This document shows, piece after piece, positions 25,670 to 34,059 of a stretch of DNA of 64,000 bases. This DNA is from Colwellia hornerae (GTDB taxonomy: Bacteria; Pseudomonadota; Gammaproteobacteria; Enterobacterales; Alteromonadaceae). Position 1 is the first letter of the stretch; each line of letters begins with the position of its first letter. Made by a program: the position numbers and the translations under genes. Location of the stretch: assembly GCF_007954355.1 (NCBI RefSeq), contig NZ_VOLR01000017.1:1-64000 (forward strand). Direction: 5' to 3'. The notes beneath the pieces were generated by a model that made no database searches, had not been told where the DNA came from, and saw only the letters and a program-made list of their open reading frames with translations.

Positions 25670-26314
25670 TTATAACGTTTCTGTTTTGATCATACCGTGA
25701 CGAATAGCGAGATGAGTAAGTTCTACATCATTACCAACGTTTAACTTTTCAAACATTCTGTAACGGTAGCTATTAATTGTTTTGGTACTTAAAATTAATT
25801 GTTCTGAAATATGAGGCACTTTTTCGCCACGGGTGATCATCAACATAATTTGAAGTTCACGTTCAGACAAGGTATTGAATGGGTTTTCTTCATTAGATTT
25901 AAACTGACTTAGTGCCATTTGCTGAGCAATATCTGGTGTTATATAACGCTGCCCACTATTAACTGCTCGAATGGCATTAACCATTTCATCGGCACCCGCA
26001 CCTTTAGTTAAATAACCTGCGGCGCCAATTTGCATCACTTTGGTAGGAATGGGATCTTCAGAATAAACGGTTAACACAATAACTTTTATATCAGGTGAAT
26101 AGCGAATTATTTTTTTAGTCGCTTCTAAGCCACCTATACCAGGCATGTTCATGTCCATTAACACAACATCGGGTTGATTTTTACGACAAAATTGTACGGC
26201 TTCTTCTCCTGTTTCGGCCTCGCCAATAACCTTAAGTCCTTTTACGTCGTCTAGAATCCTACGTATTCCTGTACGAACTAACTCATGATCATCGACCAAC
26301 AAAACATTTATCAA
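25670..26314 (-). CDS. uvrY: Response regulator UvrY/GacA
   Basis: 214 residues. The receiver domain (1-120) has DD near 8-9, the phosphorylated Asp in VVLMDMNMPG near 54 and the conserved Lys in YLTKGAG. The C-terminal LuxR-type helix-turn-helix is at about 145-205 (LSERELQIMLMITRGEKVPH, LSTKTINSYRYRMFEKL). With the BarA/GacS kinase (not in this window) it switches on CsrB/RsmY-type small RNAs in gammaproteobacteria. The start is TTG at 26314, with GGTGA seven bases upstream. The uvrY-uvrC pairing is the family norm. Confidence 0.95.
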   Translation of the reverse strand: MINVLLVDDHELVRTGIRRILDDVKGLKVIGEAETGEEAVQFCRKNQPDVVLMDMNMPGIGGLEATKKIIRYSPDIKVIVLTVYSEDPIPTKVMQIGAAGYLTKGAGADEMVNAIRAVNSGQRYITPDIAQQMALSQFKSNEENPFNTLSERELQIMLMITRGEKVPHISEQLILSTKTINSYRYRMFEKLNVGNDVELTHLAIRHGMIKTETL

Positions 26315-26496
26315 CAGAGATTCACCTTAATTTACAATTTTATTATCTTGAAGAATACTGTAATAAATATTCCTTATATGATTAGAGCATATAGGGTATT
26401 AACAAGCAGTACAATTGAATTCAACCATCTTACATTGAAAAAGTCCGGCATAAATATAGCACTGCTTTATTAACCTACAAATAAGCTAACCTTTAA

Positions 26497-26751
26497 CTAT
26501 AAATCATGCTTTTTTAACCAGTTATTTAACAAACCAATTTGACCATTTTTATAAGCGGCATAAGTTAATCTAACCGCATTACTTAAAATAACGCTGTCCG
26601 TCCATTTTGTCTGTTCAGCGATTAACTCATAGCAATTTTGCGCTTCTGGAGACAAATAGCCACGCATTTCTTTTTTACCACACTCTTTTTGTCGTTCTCG
26701 ATAGCGCTTTTGTTTTTCTGCGTTACTAAATGCTTTTTTATTCTCTTTCAT
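26497..26751 (-). CDS. Small basic protein, ribbon-helix-helix-like, function unknown
   Basis: 84 residues. The first third is very basic and helical (KAFSNAEKQKRYRERQKECG). The rest (LSPEAQNCYELIAEQTKWTD, then ILSNAVRLTYAAYK) is compatible with a short DNA-binding or protein-binding helical fold. The ribosome binding site is weak (GGTAAC). It stands alone between uvrY and fabA. A real but unrecognised gene is more likely than chance, given the long open frame and ordered composition. Confidence 0.5.
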   Translation of the reverse strand: MKENKKAFSNAEKQKRYRERQKECGKKEMRGYLSPEAQNCYELIAEQTKWTDSVILSNAVRLTYAAYKNGQIGLLNNWLKKHDL

Positions 26752-26876
26752 CAGTAGGTTACCAAATTATCTAAAATAAAAACAAGGTTATGCGTAACCA
26801 AATAATATATAAAAAAATCATAATAATCTAACTTTATATTAATAAAACTCAAATAAAGCACTGCTCGGAGTTGTTT

Positions 26877-26894
26877 AGTGTACAGGTGTTCGCT
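26877..26894. promoter_or_regulatory. FabR-like operator upstream of fabA
   Basis: AGTGTACAGGTGTTCGCT is an imperfect palindrome of the form AGnGnACAnnTGTnCnCT, 41 bases before the fabA start. It agrees with the FabR site I recall from fabA/fabB of other gammaproteobacteria. FabR itself is not in this window. Confidence 0.55.
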
Positions 26895-26934
26895 AAAGTA
26901 GCGAATAATTTTATTACTGAAAGAAAGTGACCTC

Positions 26935-27450
26935 ATGTTAGATCAAAATTCATACTCTAAAGAAGACTTAGTAAAAGCGGGTACCGGCGAAATGTTTGGC
27001 GAAGGAAATAGCCAATTACCTTCAGACAATATGTTGATGATGGACCGTATTGTTTCTATCACTGAAGATGGTGGCGAATATGGTAAAGGTGAGATTATTG
27101 CTGAACTTGATATTAGCCCAGACCTTTGGTTTTTTGATTGTCACTTTAAAGGTGATCCCGTCATGCCTGGTTGTTTAGGTTTAGACGCTATGTGGCAACT
27201 TGTTGGTTTCTTTCTTGGTTGGTCTGGTGGTCCAGGTCGTGGCAGAGCGTTAGGTGTAGGAGAGGTTAAATTTACAGGTCAAATTTTACCGACCAATAAA
27301 AAAGTTACCTATAAAATCACCTTAAAGCGTGTTATCAAACGCAAATTGTTCATGGGTATTGCTGATGGCGAAGTATTAGTTGACGGCAAAGTTATCTATA
27401 CAGCTAAAGATTTAAAAGTGGGCTTATTCACTGACACCACTTCTTTTTAG
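26935..27450 (+). CDS. fabA: 3-hydroxydecanoyl-ACP dehydratase/isomerase
   Basis: 171 residues, as in E. coli (172). FabA dehydrates 3-hydroxyacyl-ACP and isomerises trans-2- to cis-3-decenoyl-ACP, the entry to unsaturated fatty acids. The catalytic His70 lies in [15 protein letters not shown] and Asp84 in [12 protein letters not shown], at the E. coli positions. A palindromic FabR-like site precedes it and a strong terminator follows, so it is a single-gene unit. Control of membrane unsaturation fits a cold marine lifestyle, which is inference. Confidence 0.97.
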   Translation: MLDQNSYSKEDLVKAGTGEMFGEGNSQLPSDNMLMMDRIVSITEDGGEYGKGEIIAELDISPDLWFFDCHFKGDPVMPGCLGLDAMWQLVGFFLGWSGGPGRGRALGVGEVKFTGQILPTNKKVTYKITLKRVIKRKLFMGIADGEVLVDGKVIYTAKDLKVGLFTDTTSF

Positions 27451-27517
27451 CCTTATTTATATAAAACTTATCTGACGTTTATATAAAACATAACAATACT
27501 TTACGTCATTTGTGATA

Positions 27518-27547
27518 AAGCCTACTTTTTAAACAGTAGGCTTTTTT
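27518..27547 (+). terminator. Terminator of fabA
   Basis: AAGCCTACT and AGTAGGCTT form a nine-base stem followed by TTTTT. Confidence 0.88.
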
Positions 27548-27631
27548 ATTTTATTAATTTCTGCCTTTATTTACGATACTCTGCTAAATTAACTACATTA
27601 AATTTCTGTCGCTATTCTTAAAATTATCTTT

Positions 27632-30229
27632 ATGATCAAGTTACCCTCAAGTATTTATAACAGTACCAAATTAGTCTTCATTGTGATGATTTCGCTGGTG
27701 TTAGTTTTTATTCTAAACAATGTATGGCAGTTTATCAGTCATATTGATGAACTTTCTTTTAGTAAAGATTCTTCTTTAGTGACAAGTGATTTTAGCTACA
27801 CTATTGATCGTGACAACAGTTTAGACATTAAAACTCTCATTAAAAACAAAGAGTCTAAAGCGCTATTTATTCCTTCGTTAGCTAATGATATACCTTACGA
27901 ATTAGGTCATCAATCCTATTGGGTAAAGATTAATATTAATAACAATACCGCAAACATTCAAAGTGTTGTATTGCATGCCGATAATAGTAGACTAGCCTTT
28001 TTTGATGTCTATAAAGTCAATGCTATTTTAGAAAGCACAACACAAATAGCACAGCAAAAGCCAACGCCTGAACAAGAAACCTTATTAGATGTTTTTCCTC
28101 ACGTAGCATTTGACCTGCTGGAAAAAAGCACGGTACAAGTTATTGCGCATATAAAAAGTAATGGCCCTCCGAATATCCCCTTAATCCTTTATAGTAAAGA
28201 AAATTTCGATAAGCGTACTGATTATGTACAGATGACTTTTGGGATTTTTATTGGCATTATGCTTTTGATGGCTGCCTATAACTTTGTGCTGTTTTTTGCG
28301 ACAAAAGATAAAGTTTACTTGGTTTATATTGGCTATTTGTTATCCGCCTTTATTGTTATTGCTGGTGTAACTGGCTATGGCTATCTGATTTTTTCCAAAC
28401 AAATTCAATATATTATCCATGAGTATTCGTTATTTTTAGATTATTTTATGATATTTTTCTTGTTACTTTTCTCATTATACTTCTTACGTTATGACCAAAT
28501 AAAAGGCAAGTTTTATAGAGTGGGCCTAACATCTTGCCTACTGTTAATACTTGTCGCTTTTTATTCACTGACCTTAGATCAAATTGCACAAACCAAACTG
28601 TTTTTTTCGATTCAACCGATATTTATTTTATATGCACTATTTATTATTTTTAGAAGACTGTCTAAAGATTTTGCCTGGGCTCGATTTTATTTCATTTCAT
28701 GGTTACCTTTTTTAGCTGGAGCGGCCATTCAACCACTGGTGTTATTAAATTATGTTGATTCGACATTCATAACACGTAATGCATTTCTATTTGCGGTGAT
28801 GATTGAAATTACTTTTATGGCTTTTGCCCTCGCTGAACGCATGCGCAGGAATGAGCAAGATAGAATTCATGATATCAGTTACCATGATTTTACCAAATTA
28901 CCCCGTAAGTCGATGCTTGAAAACGCGATGAACGAAATGAAAAATTCGGGTGAAAACGATTTTTGTGTATTAATAATTAAACCAGAACATATCGAACAAA
29001 TATCACTTTATATCGATGATAAAGCTAACGCTGCTTTATTTAAACGCCTAAGTCGTCGCTTAAGCTCATTGTTTATTCATAATGATGCTATCGTGGAATT
29101 ATCTTCTAACCACGAAAAAATTTGTTTCTTAGAAAATAACTGCCTAGCTATTATCGTTAATCACGAGAAAAACCAGCAAGACTTGCCTATTTTGATCAAA
29201 TCAATACAACAGCTTATCTCTGAGACATTTCAAATAGACGACCTTAAGTTGCCCTTGTCAGCAGTAATTGGCGTCGCTAACCACCCAGAACATGGCAGTG
29301 CTAATTACTTATTGATTAATCATGCCCTGTTAGCGGTAAACGATGCACAGCTCGTCTATGGTCGTTGGGCTTATTATCAAAGTGAAAAATCAGATCACAC
29401 CAGTTATTTACTCAAACTCGCCACTGATTTAAAAGCAGCGATAGAGCATAACACCCTAGCAATATACCATCAGCCACAAATAGATCTGAAGACCTTACGA
29501 GTTTGTAGCAGCGAGTGTTTGATTCGTTGGGATCATCATCGTGAAGGTTTTATCTCACCTGATATTTTTATTCCTTTAGCTGAAGATTTAGGCCTTATTA
29601 ATCAGCTAACGTTATGGGTTATTAAACGTTCTTTAGCACAACACCAGCAAATTTTAGTCAATAATAATCATATGGTCTCGATTAACATTAGTGGTAAAGA
29701 TATTGCTCATGAGCACTTTTTTACCAATGCACTGAGTATTATTGAAGAAAGTGGCATAGCCGCTGAAAAAATAATTTTAGAATTAACCGAATCGGCGTCA
29801 ATTAGCCATAACCAGCAATCTCTTGAGTTAATCCAAAAATTAGGCGATTTAGGTTTCACTATCAGTATTGATGACTTTGGCACGGGGTATTCATCTATGG
29901 CGCAAATTAGCCACCTGCCTTTTCAAGAGCTTAAAGTTGACCGACAATTTGTTGAAAATGTTAATGATGATCACAAACGTAAAACCATTGCAGAAGCAAC
30001 CGTTAAAATGGCAAAAGGTTTAGGTTTAGAGGTTGTCGCTGAAGGTATTAATAGTCAAGAAGATGAGGACACATTACGTAGTTTTGGTTGCGATATTGGG
30101 CAAGGCTACTACTACGCAAAGCCTATGCCCATTGATGATTACCTTGACTGGTTGGCTTCACAAAACAATGGCCGAACACAAAAGCGTATCGACCTTGATG
30201 GTGAGTTCATTCCTGCTGATAAAATCTAG
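27632..30229 (+). CDS. Cyclic-di-GMP phosphodiesterase with 7TM-DISM sensor, degenerate GGDEF and EAL domains
   Basis: 865 residues. After an N-terminal membrane helix comes a periplasmic domain (about 45-185, 7TMR-DISMED2-like), then seven membrane helices (about 195-400). A degenerate GGDEF domain without a GGDEF motif follows (about 415-590), then an EAL domain (about 600-845). The EAL motif reads ECLIRW, keeping the metal-binding Glu. DDFGTGYSS, the KVDRQFV segment and VVAEGI are intact, so phosphodiesterase activity is likely. It would lower cyclic-di-GMP in response to an outside signal, perhaps a carbohydrate or other small ligand. Its stop overlaps the stop of the convergent ABC transporter gene by four bases. 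Confidence 0.9.
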   Translation: MIKLPSSIYNSTKLVFIVMISLVLVFILNNVWQFISHIDELSFSKDSSLVTSDFSYTIDRDNSLDIKTLIKNKESKALFIPSLANDIPYELGHQSYWVKININNNTANIQSVVLHADNSRLAFFDVYKVNAILESTTQIAQQKPTPEQETLLDVFPHVAFDLLEKSTVQVIAHIKSNGPPNIPLILYSKENFDKRTDYVQMTFGIFIGIMLLMAAYNFVLFFATKDKVYLVYIGYLLSAFIVIAGVTGYGYLIFSKQIQYIIHEYSLFLDYFMIFFLLLFSLYFLRYDQIKGKFYRVGLTSCLLLILVAFYSLTLDQIAQTKLFFSIQPIFILYALFIIFRRLSKDFAWARFYFISWLPFLAGAAIQPLVLLNYVDSTFITRNAFLFAVMIEITFMAFALAERMRRNEQDRIHDISYHDFTKLPRKSMLENAMNEMKNSGENDFCVLIIKPEHIEQISLYIDDKANAALFKRLSRRLSSLFIHNDAIVELSSNHEKICFLENNCLAIIVNHEKNQQDLPILIKSIQQLISETFQIDDLKLPLSAVIGVANHPEHGSANYLLINHALLAVNDAQLVYGRWAYYQSEKSDHTSYLLKLATDLKAAIEHNTLAIYHQPQIDLKTLRVCSSECLIRWDHHREGFISPDIFIPLAEDLGLINQLTLWVIKRSLAQHQQILVNNNHMVSINISGKDIAHEHFFTNALSIIEESGIAAEKIILELTESASISHNQQSLELIQKLGDLGFTISIDDFGTGYSSMAQISHLPFQELKVDRQFVENVNDDHKRKTIAEATVKMAKGLGLEVVAEGINSQEDEDTLRSFGCDIGQGYYYAKPMPIDDYLDWLASQNNGRTQKRIDLDGEFIPADKI

Positions 30230-31149
30230 AATAATCTATTTTCTAAAGTTTTACCGTTAGTCAATTGTGAATATTGCCATTTGTGTTGATGACAAAGCTT
30301 TAATATTTGTAAGTCTAACGGTTCGCTGTCAGGAGAAACGAGACCGGTAGTGATCAAAAACTCATTGTTTTGCGTCTGTTCAATATGCTGTACATCGGCA
30401 ACCCCAGCCATTAAAGGTAAAAAGTTATCGTAGGCCTTCCTCATTCTAATCGTTAAGAAACCTTGCTGTTCTTCGCTTTGCAAGTTTTGATGTTGTTTTA
30501 ATTGTCCCTTCTCTATATACAAGACTTGGCTACATAATCGCTCTAGTTCACTCAAATCATGAGAACTTAAAATAAAGGTAATTTCTGATGATAAAGATGC
30601 AACGAGCTGACGAACTTCTCGGGCATTTATTGGGTCAAGTCCCGCGGTTGCTTCATCCAACATCACTATTTCTGGCGAGCCAATTAACGTTTGGGCAATA
30701 GCAACACGTTTACGCATACCATGTGATAACTCATCAGGCTTGGCTTTTAGCGTGTCAGCTAAGCCAACAAGCTCTAACGTTCTATGTGCTTCTTTTTGTG
30801 CATTCTTGCGAGTTAGACCTTGCAGTTGGGCATAAAAGGTTAATTGATGTGCAATAGAAAAACGAGGGTCAAACTGAGCATCTTGTGGTAAAGCCGCTAA
30901 TCTGCCGAATAGGTTGCCGTCTCCAGCCCTTAATCCTGCAATAGTGATAGTGCCGCTACTGGGCAATAGATAACCACATAAAAGGCTAAATAAAGTTGTT
31001 TTACCAGCACCATTGGGTCCAACTAAAGCAATCGGTTGCCCTTTTTCTATACTAAATGATACTTTGTCTAACGCTAGATGATCGCCAAATGATTTTGAAA
31101 GATTATCAACTTGAATTAATGGCGCAGATTGGCTATTAAGTAAACTCAT
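30226..31149 (-). CDS. ABC transporter ATP-binding protein
   Basis: 307 residues. Walker A is GPNGAGKTT near 43, the signature is LSHGMRKRVAIAQ and Walker B is EIVMLDEATAGLDP, followed by the switch His in LSSHDL. The ~90-residue tail resembles CcmA/NatA-type exporters. It is the second gene of a pair: its ATG overlaps the stop of the permease gene by four bases. The substrate is unknown. The neighbouring EAL gene converges on it and probably is not functionally linked. Confidence 0.92.
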   Translation of the reverse strand: MSLLNSQSAPLIQVDNLSKSFGDHLALDKVSFSIEKGQPIALVGPNGAGKTTLFSLLCGYLLPSSGTITIAGLRAGDGNLFGRLAALPQDAQFDPRFSIAHQLTFYAQLQGLTRKNAQKEAHRTLELVGLADTLKAKPDELSHGMRKRVAIAQTLIGSPEIVMLDEATAGLDPINAREVRQLVASLSSEITFILSSHDLSELERLCSQVLYIEKGQLKQHQNLQSEEQQGFLTIRMRKAYDNFLPLMAGVADVQHIEQTQNNEFLITTGLVSPDSEPLDLQILKLCHQHKWQYSQLTNGKTLENRLF

Positions 31150-31958
31150 ATTGATGCCCTCTTTAGTAGTTTATCCGCAACAAATAATAAGACAATCGTT
31201 TGTAATATAGGAATTAAATAATGGTAAAAATCGAGTCCATCTAATGAAACTACACTGCTAATTTGTGTACCCGGAAAAATAAAGTTAAGAAAAAGTCCAC
31301 TGTCTAATTGAAATTGAATAAAACCTATCAATAGCGCTCCTATGGTATAAAACAAAATACCGGCAACAATGCTCATTTTTGCTGAGGATAAAATACTATT
31401 AAAAAATGACATCAGTGCAATGAAAGGTAAGATGATAATTGCTAATTCAATAAACAAAACTGCAGCTTGTTTTAACGCAGGTAAAAACAAAGCATTATCG
31501 CGAACTGTCGCTAAAATAACACATGCCAGTAACGTTAATAATATAAGGCTAACAAGCGTAAGGAATTGACCTAAAAATCGTCCTATCAGTATTTCACTAC
31601 GCGAGGCTCTTAACGTAATAAAACGCAGCGTTCCACGAGCACGGTCGGAACAAGTTTGATCACTACTGACTAAAAAAGTGAATATTGGAAATGAATAAAC
31701 TGCGACTAGCCAATAAATAGAAAATTCAGCGACGGGCCATTTCAACAAAGCACTTAATCCCAATGAGCCAAATAAAGAACTTGCTGCCAGCTTAAATCCA
31801 TCGGAAAAAACAAGTTCAGTGGCTGAACTGATCACATAAGTCAAAAGTATGAACCAAACAGCACAAAATGCCATTAAGGCGATCAAGCCATTTTTAGTAT
31901 TGAAAATACGCTTCAATTCAAATTGCGTGAGAATAGATAGTCTATGGATGTTTAACAA
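31146..31958 (-). CDS. ABC-2 type transporter permease
   Basis: 270 residues with about six membrane helices. FELKRIFNTKNGLIAL at the N-terminus and DRARGTLRFITLRASRSEILIGRFLG in the first cytoplasmic loop are typical of ABC-2 permeases (NatB/NosY-like). With the overlapping ATPase it forms a two-gene exporter. The start seems to be a TTG at 31958. Confidence 0.88.
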   Translation of the reverse strand: MLNIHRLSILTQFELKRIFNTKNGLIALMAFCAVWFILLTYVISSATELVFSDGFKLAASSLFGSLGLSALLKWPVAEFSIYWLVAVYSFPIFTFLVSSDQTCSDRARGTLRFITLRASRSEILIGRFLGQFLTLVSLILLTLLACVILATVRDNALFLPALKQAAVLFIELAIIILPFIALMSFFNSILSSAKMSIVAGILFYTIGALLIGFIQFQLDSGLFLNFIFPGTQISSVVSLDGLDFYHYLIPILQTIVLLFVADKLLKRASI

Positions 31959-32075
31959 ATTAACGCCTGCTAATGATTATTTTTCAATACCATAAAGGCA
32001 CAGCTCACAAAATGCGAGTGTTATTTTTTTTCAAAAGTGGCAATAACACCTGCGATTGTCATTCAGTTTATATAT

Positions 32076-32105
32076 AAAAAAAGCCAATCAAAATTGATTG
32101 GCTTT
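32076..32105 (-). terminator. Terminator of the DAHP synthase gene
   Basis: On the minus strand AAAGCCAATCA and TGATTGGCTTT pair, followed by TTTT. Confidence 0.88.
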
Positions 32106-32140
32106 ACTAATATATCTAAAGATGGAAAGACTATATAAAC

Positions 32141-33193
32141 TTATCGCCTGCGAGTAGCAACGGACTCACTCAGTTGTGACAACAAGACTTCTGTATCAGA
32201 CCAGCCAATACAAGCATCGGTAATACTTTGACCGTATGTTGCCACTTCACCATCAACCAAATCTTGGCGACCTTCTACTAAGTGACTTTCAACCATCACG
32301 CCAAAAATATTGTCATTTCCGCCACTGATTTGCTGACAAACATCGTCACAAACAAGCATTTGATTTTTAAACTTTTTACTACTGTTAGCATGACTAAAGT
32401 CAATCATGATATTGGTATTAAGTGCAGACTTATCTAACTGCTCAGTCACAACTTTTACACTGTCTGCATCAAAGTTTGTCGTTTTACCGCCTCTTAAAAT
32501 GATATGACAATCTTTATTGCCTGTCGTTTGCACAATAGCAGAATGACCATATTTAGTGACCGACAAAAAATGATGAGAAGCACTTGCTGCGCCAATAGCA
32601 TCTATAGCGACTTTAATGGTGCCATCTGTGCCATTTTTAAAACCGACCGGACAAGATAATCCTGAGGCGAGTTCTCTATGAACTTGGCTTTCAGTAGTAC
32701 GAGCCCCAATTGCCCCCCAACACATAAAATCAGCCATATATTGTGGCGTAATCATGTCTAAAAACTCACCCGCTGTTGGCATCCCCATATCATTTAGGTC
32801 GAGTAATAGTTTACGACCGATACGAAGACCGTCATTGAGCTTAAAGGTGTTATCCATGTAAGGGTCATTAATTAAACCTTTCCAGCCCACCGTTGTTCTT
32901 GGTTTTTCAAAATAAACCCGCATCACAATTTCAAGCGTGTCTTTATATTTTTCACGAAGCTTAACTAACCGATCGCCATACTCTAATGCTGCATCGGTAT
33001 CATGAATTGAACAAGGACCAATCACTACAAGCAAGCGATCATCTTTGTTATTAAAAATATTACTAATGGCTTTACGCGCAGAAAATACCGACTTAGACGC
33101 TTCTTGAGAAGCTGGAAATCGCTCAATAAGTGCGATTGGAGGTAATAATTCTTTAATTTTACTGATGCGAACGTCGTCGGTTTGGTAGAACAT
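32141..33193 (-). CDS. aroG: 3-deoxy-7-phosphoheptulonate (DAHP) synthase, class I
   Basis: About 350 residues. It joins phosphoenolpyruvate and erythrose-4-phosphate in the first step of aromatic amino acid synthesis. The sequence follows E. coli AroG nearly throughout: DDVRISKIKELLPP at the start, VVIGPCSIHD, RVYFEKPRTTVGWKGLINDP, GARTTESQVHRELASGLSCP, IDFSHANSSK, and CIGWSDTE near the end. Feedback specificity (Phe, Tyr or Trp) cannot be settled by eye, so the symbol is by nearest resemblance. The second ATG (33193) fits AGAGA spacing better than the first (33199). The upstream region holds a palindrome that may be regulatory. Confidence 0.88.
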   Translation of the reverse strand: MFYQTDDVRISKIKELLPPIALIERFPASQEASKSVFSARKAISNIFNNKDDRLLVVIGPCSIHDTDAALEYGDRLVKLREKYKDTLEIVMRVYFEKPRTTVGWKGLINDPYMDNTFKLNDGLRIGRKLLLDLNDMGMPTAGEFLDMITPQYMADFMCWGAIGARTTESQVHRELASGLSCPVGFKNGTDGTIKVAIDAIGAASASHHFLSVTKYGHSAIVQTTGNKDCHIILRGGKTTNFDADSVKVVTEQLDKSALNTNIMIDFSHANSSKKFKNQMLVCDDVCQQISGGNDNIFGVMVESHLVEGRQDLVDGEVATYGQSITDACIGWSDTEVLLSQLSESVATRRR

Positions 33194-33497
33194 AGTCATT
33201 TCTCTTTACTTCAATACTAAAAAGTACAGTAATTGCACCGCTTAGAATTTATTTTCATTGTGTATGTCTAACTCGCTGGCTAGACTCCTAGATGGGTAAC
33301 CCATCAACAACTTAGCAGTGTTAATCGGACAATACCAATAGAAAATGCCTTAACAACAATATATCGATAATGTTGGCAATAATGGTGATTTTTCGCCAAG
33401 AATCAACACTACTTTAATGAATTTATTTTACATCTACACTTGAAAAACAAATATTTTGCCACACATAGTCAATATTAATAACTAATGTACTTTTCTT
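33194..33497. other. Divergent intergenic region upstream of the DAHP synthase gene
   Basis: About 300 bases. A perfect palindrome GATGGG-TAA-CCCATC lies at 33291-33305, about 100 bases before the DAHP synthase start. No clear TyrR or TrpR box and no leader peptide with aromatic codons was found. Confidence 0.45.
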
Positions 33498-33935
33498 ATG
33501 TGGCGTACTTTTTCGATAACCCTGTTTTTATTTGTTTTAGCTGCCACGGCTAATGCTTTACCTATTGAAAATTCAGCTGATAGTCATTTAACTTTTTCTA
33601 GTATATCGACTCTTGGAAAAATTGACTCCCACACGCCATCAAACGTTACCGTTTTAATAGATAATATTGCCCCCGATGACGTGGCTAAATTACCGCGCTT
33701 AAATCGAGTTTGCGCCTCTTTATTTATTAATGAAATACAAACCACTCCAAACTATCTGCTCGTTACTGAGTTTTTTCCGCTAAAACTCTCTGCAAGTTTA
33801 TTTAAAAATCTTGCTAACCCACCCGTTCAACTTAATTGGTTTGAACAACTGAGTCATCGTTCAAACTCCAATCGACTTGCTGGTTGGAAAGATGGCAATA
33901 CCTTATATAAAGCTCGTCTGACATATCATTCATAG
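33498..33935 (+). CDS. Exported protein, function unknown
   Basis: 145 residues with a clear signal peptide (MWRTFSITLFLFVLAATANA, cleavage about 20). The mature part has no cysteine pairs or motif I recognise beyond one Cys in NRVCASLF. It lies 125 bases before secD on the same strand and could share its transcript. A link to protein export is only suggested by position. Confidence 0.6.
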   Translation: MWRTFSITLFLFVLAATANALPIENSADSHLTFSSISTLGKIDSHTPSNVTVLIDNIAPDDVAKLPRLNRVCASLFINEIQTTPNYLLVTEFFPLKLSASLFKNLANPPVQLNWFEQLSHRSNSNRLAGWKDGNTLYKARLTYHS

Positions 33936-34059
33936 ATTCATCATCTAACCATTATTGACTAACCTTTTCCTTTTTCATGTCGCTGTTTTAACAGTGGCCC
34001 TTGTTGTATGCACTTTTCTAAATTTGAGAGAGTGCAGGTAACAAAATTTTCGAGATTTT

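Noticed and set aside
33200-33240. TrpR-like GTACTTTTTAGTAT before the DAHP synthase gene
   Set aside because: It keeps only short GTACT/AGTA halves of the operator with the wrong centre; not enough to claim TrpR control.
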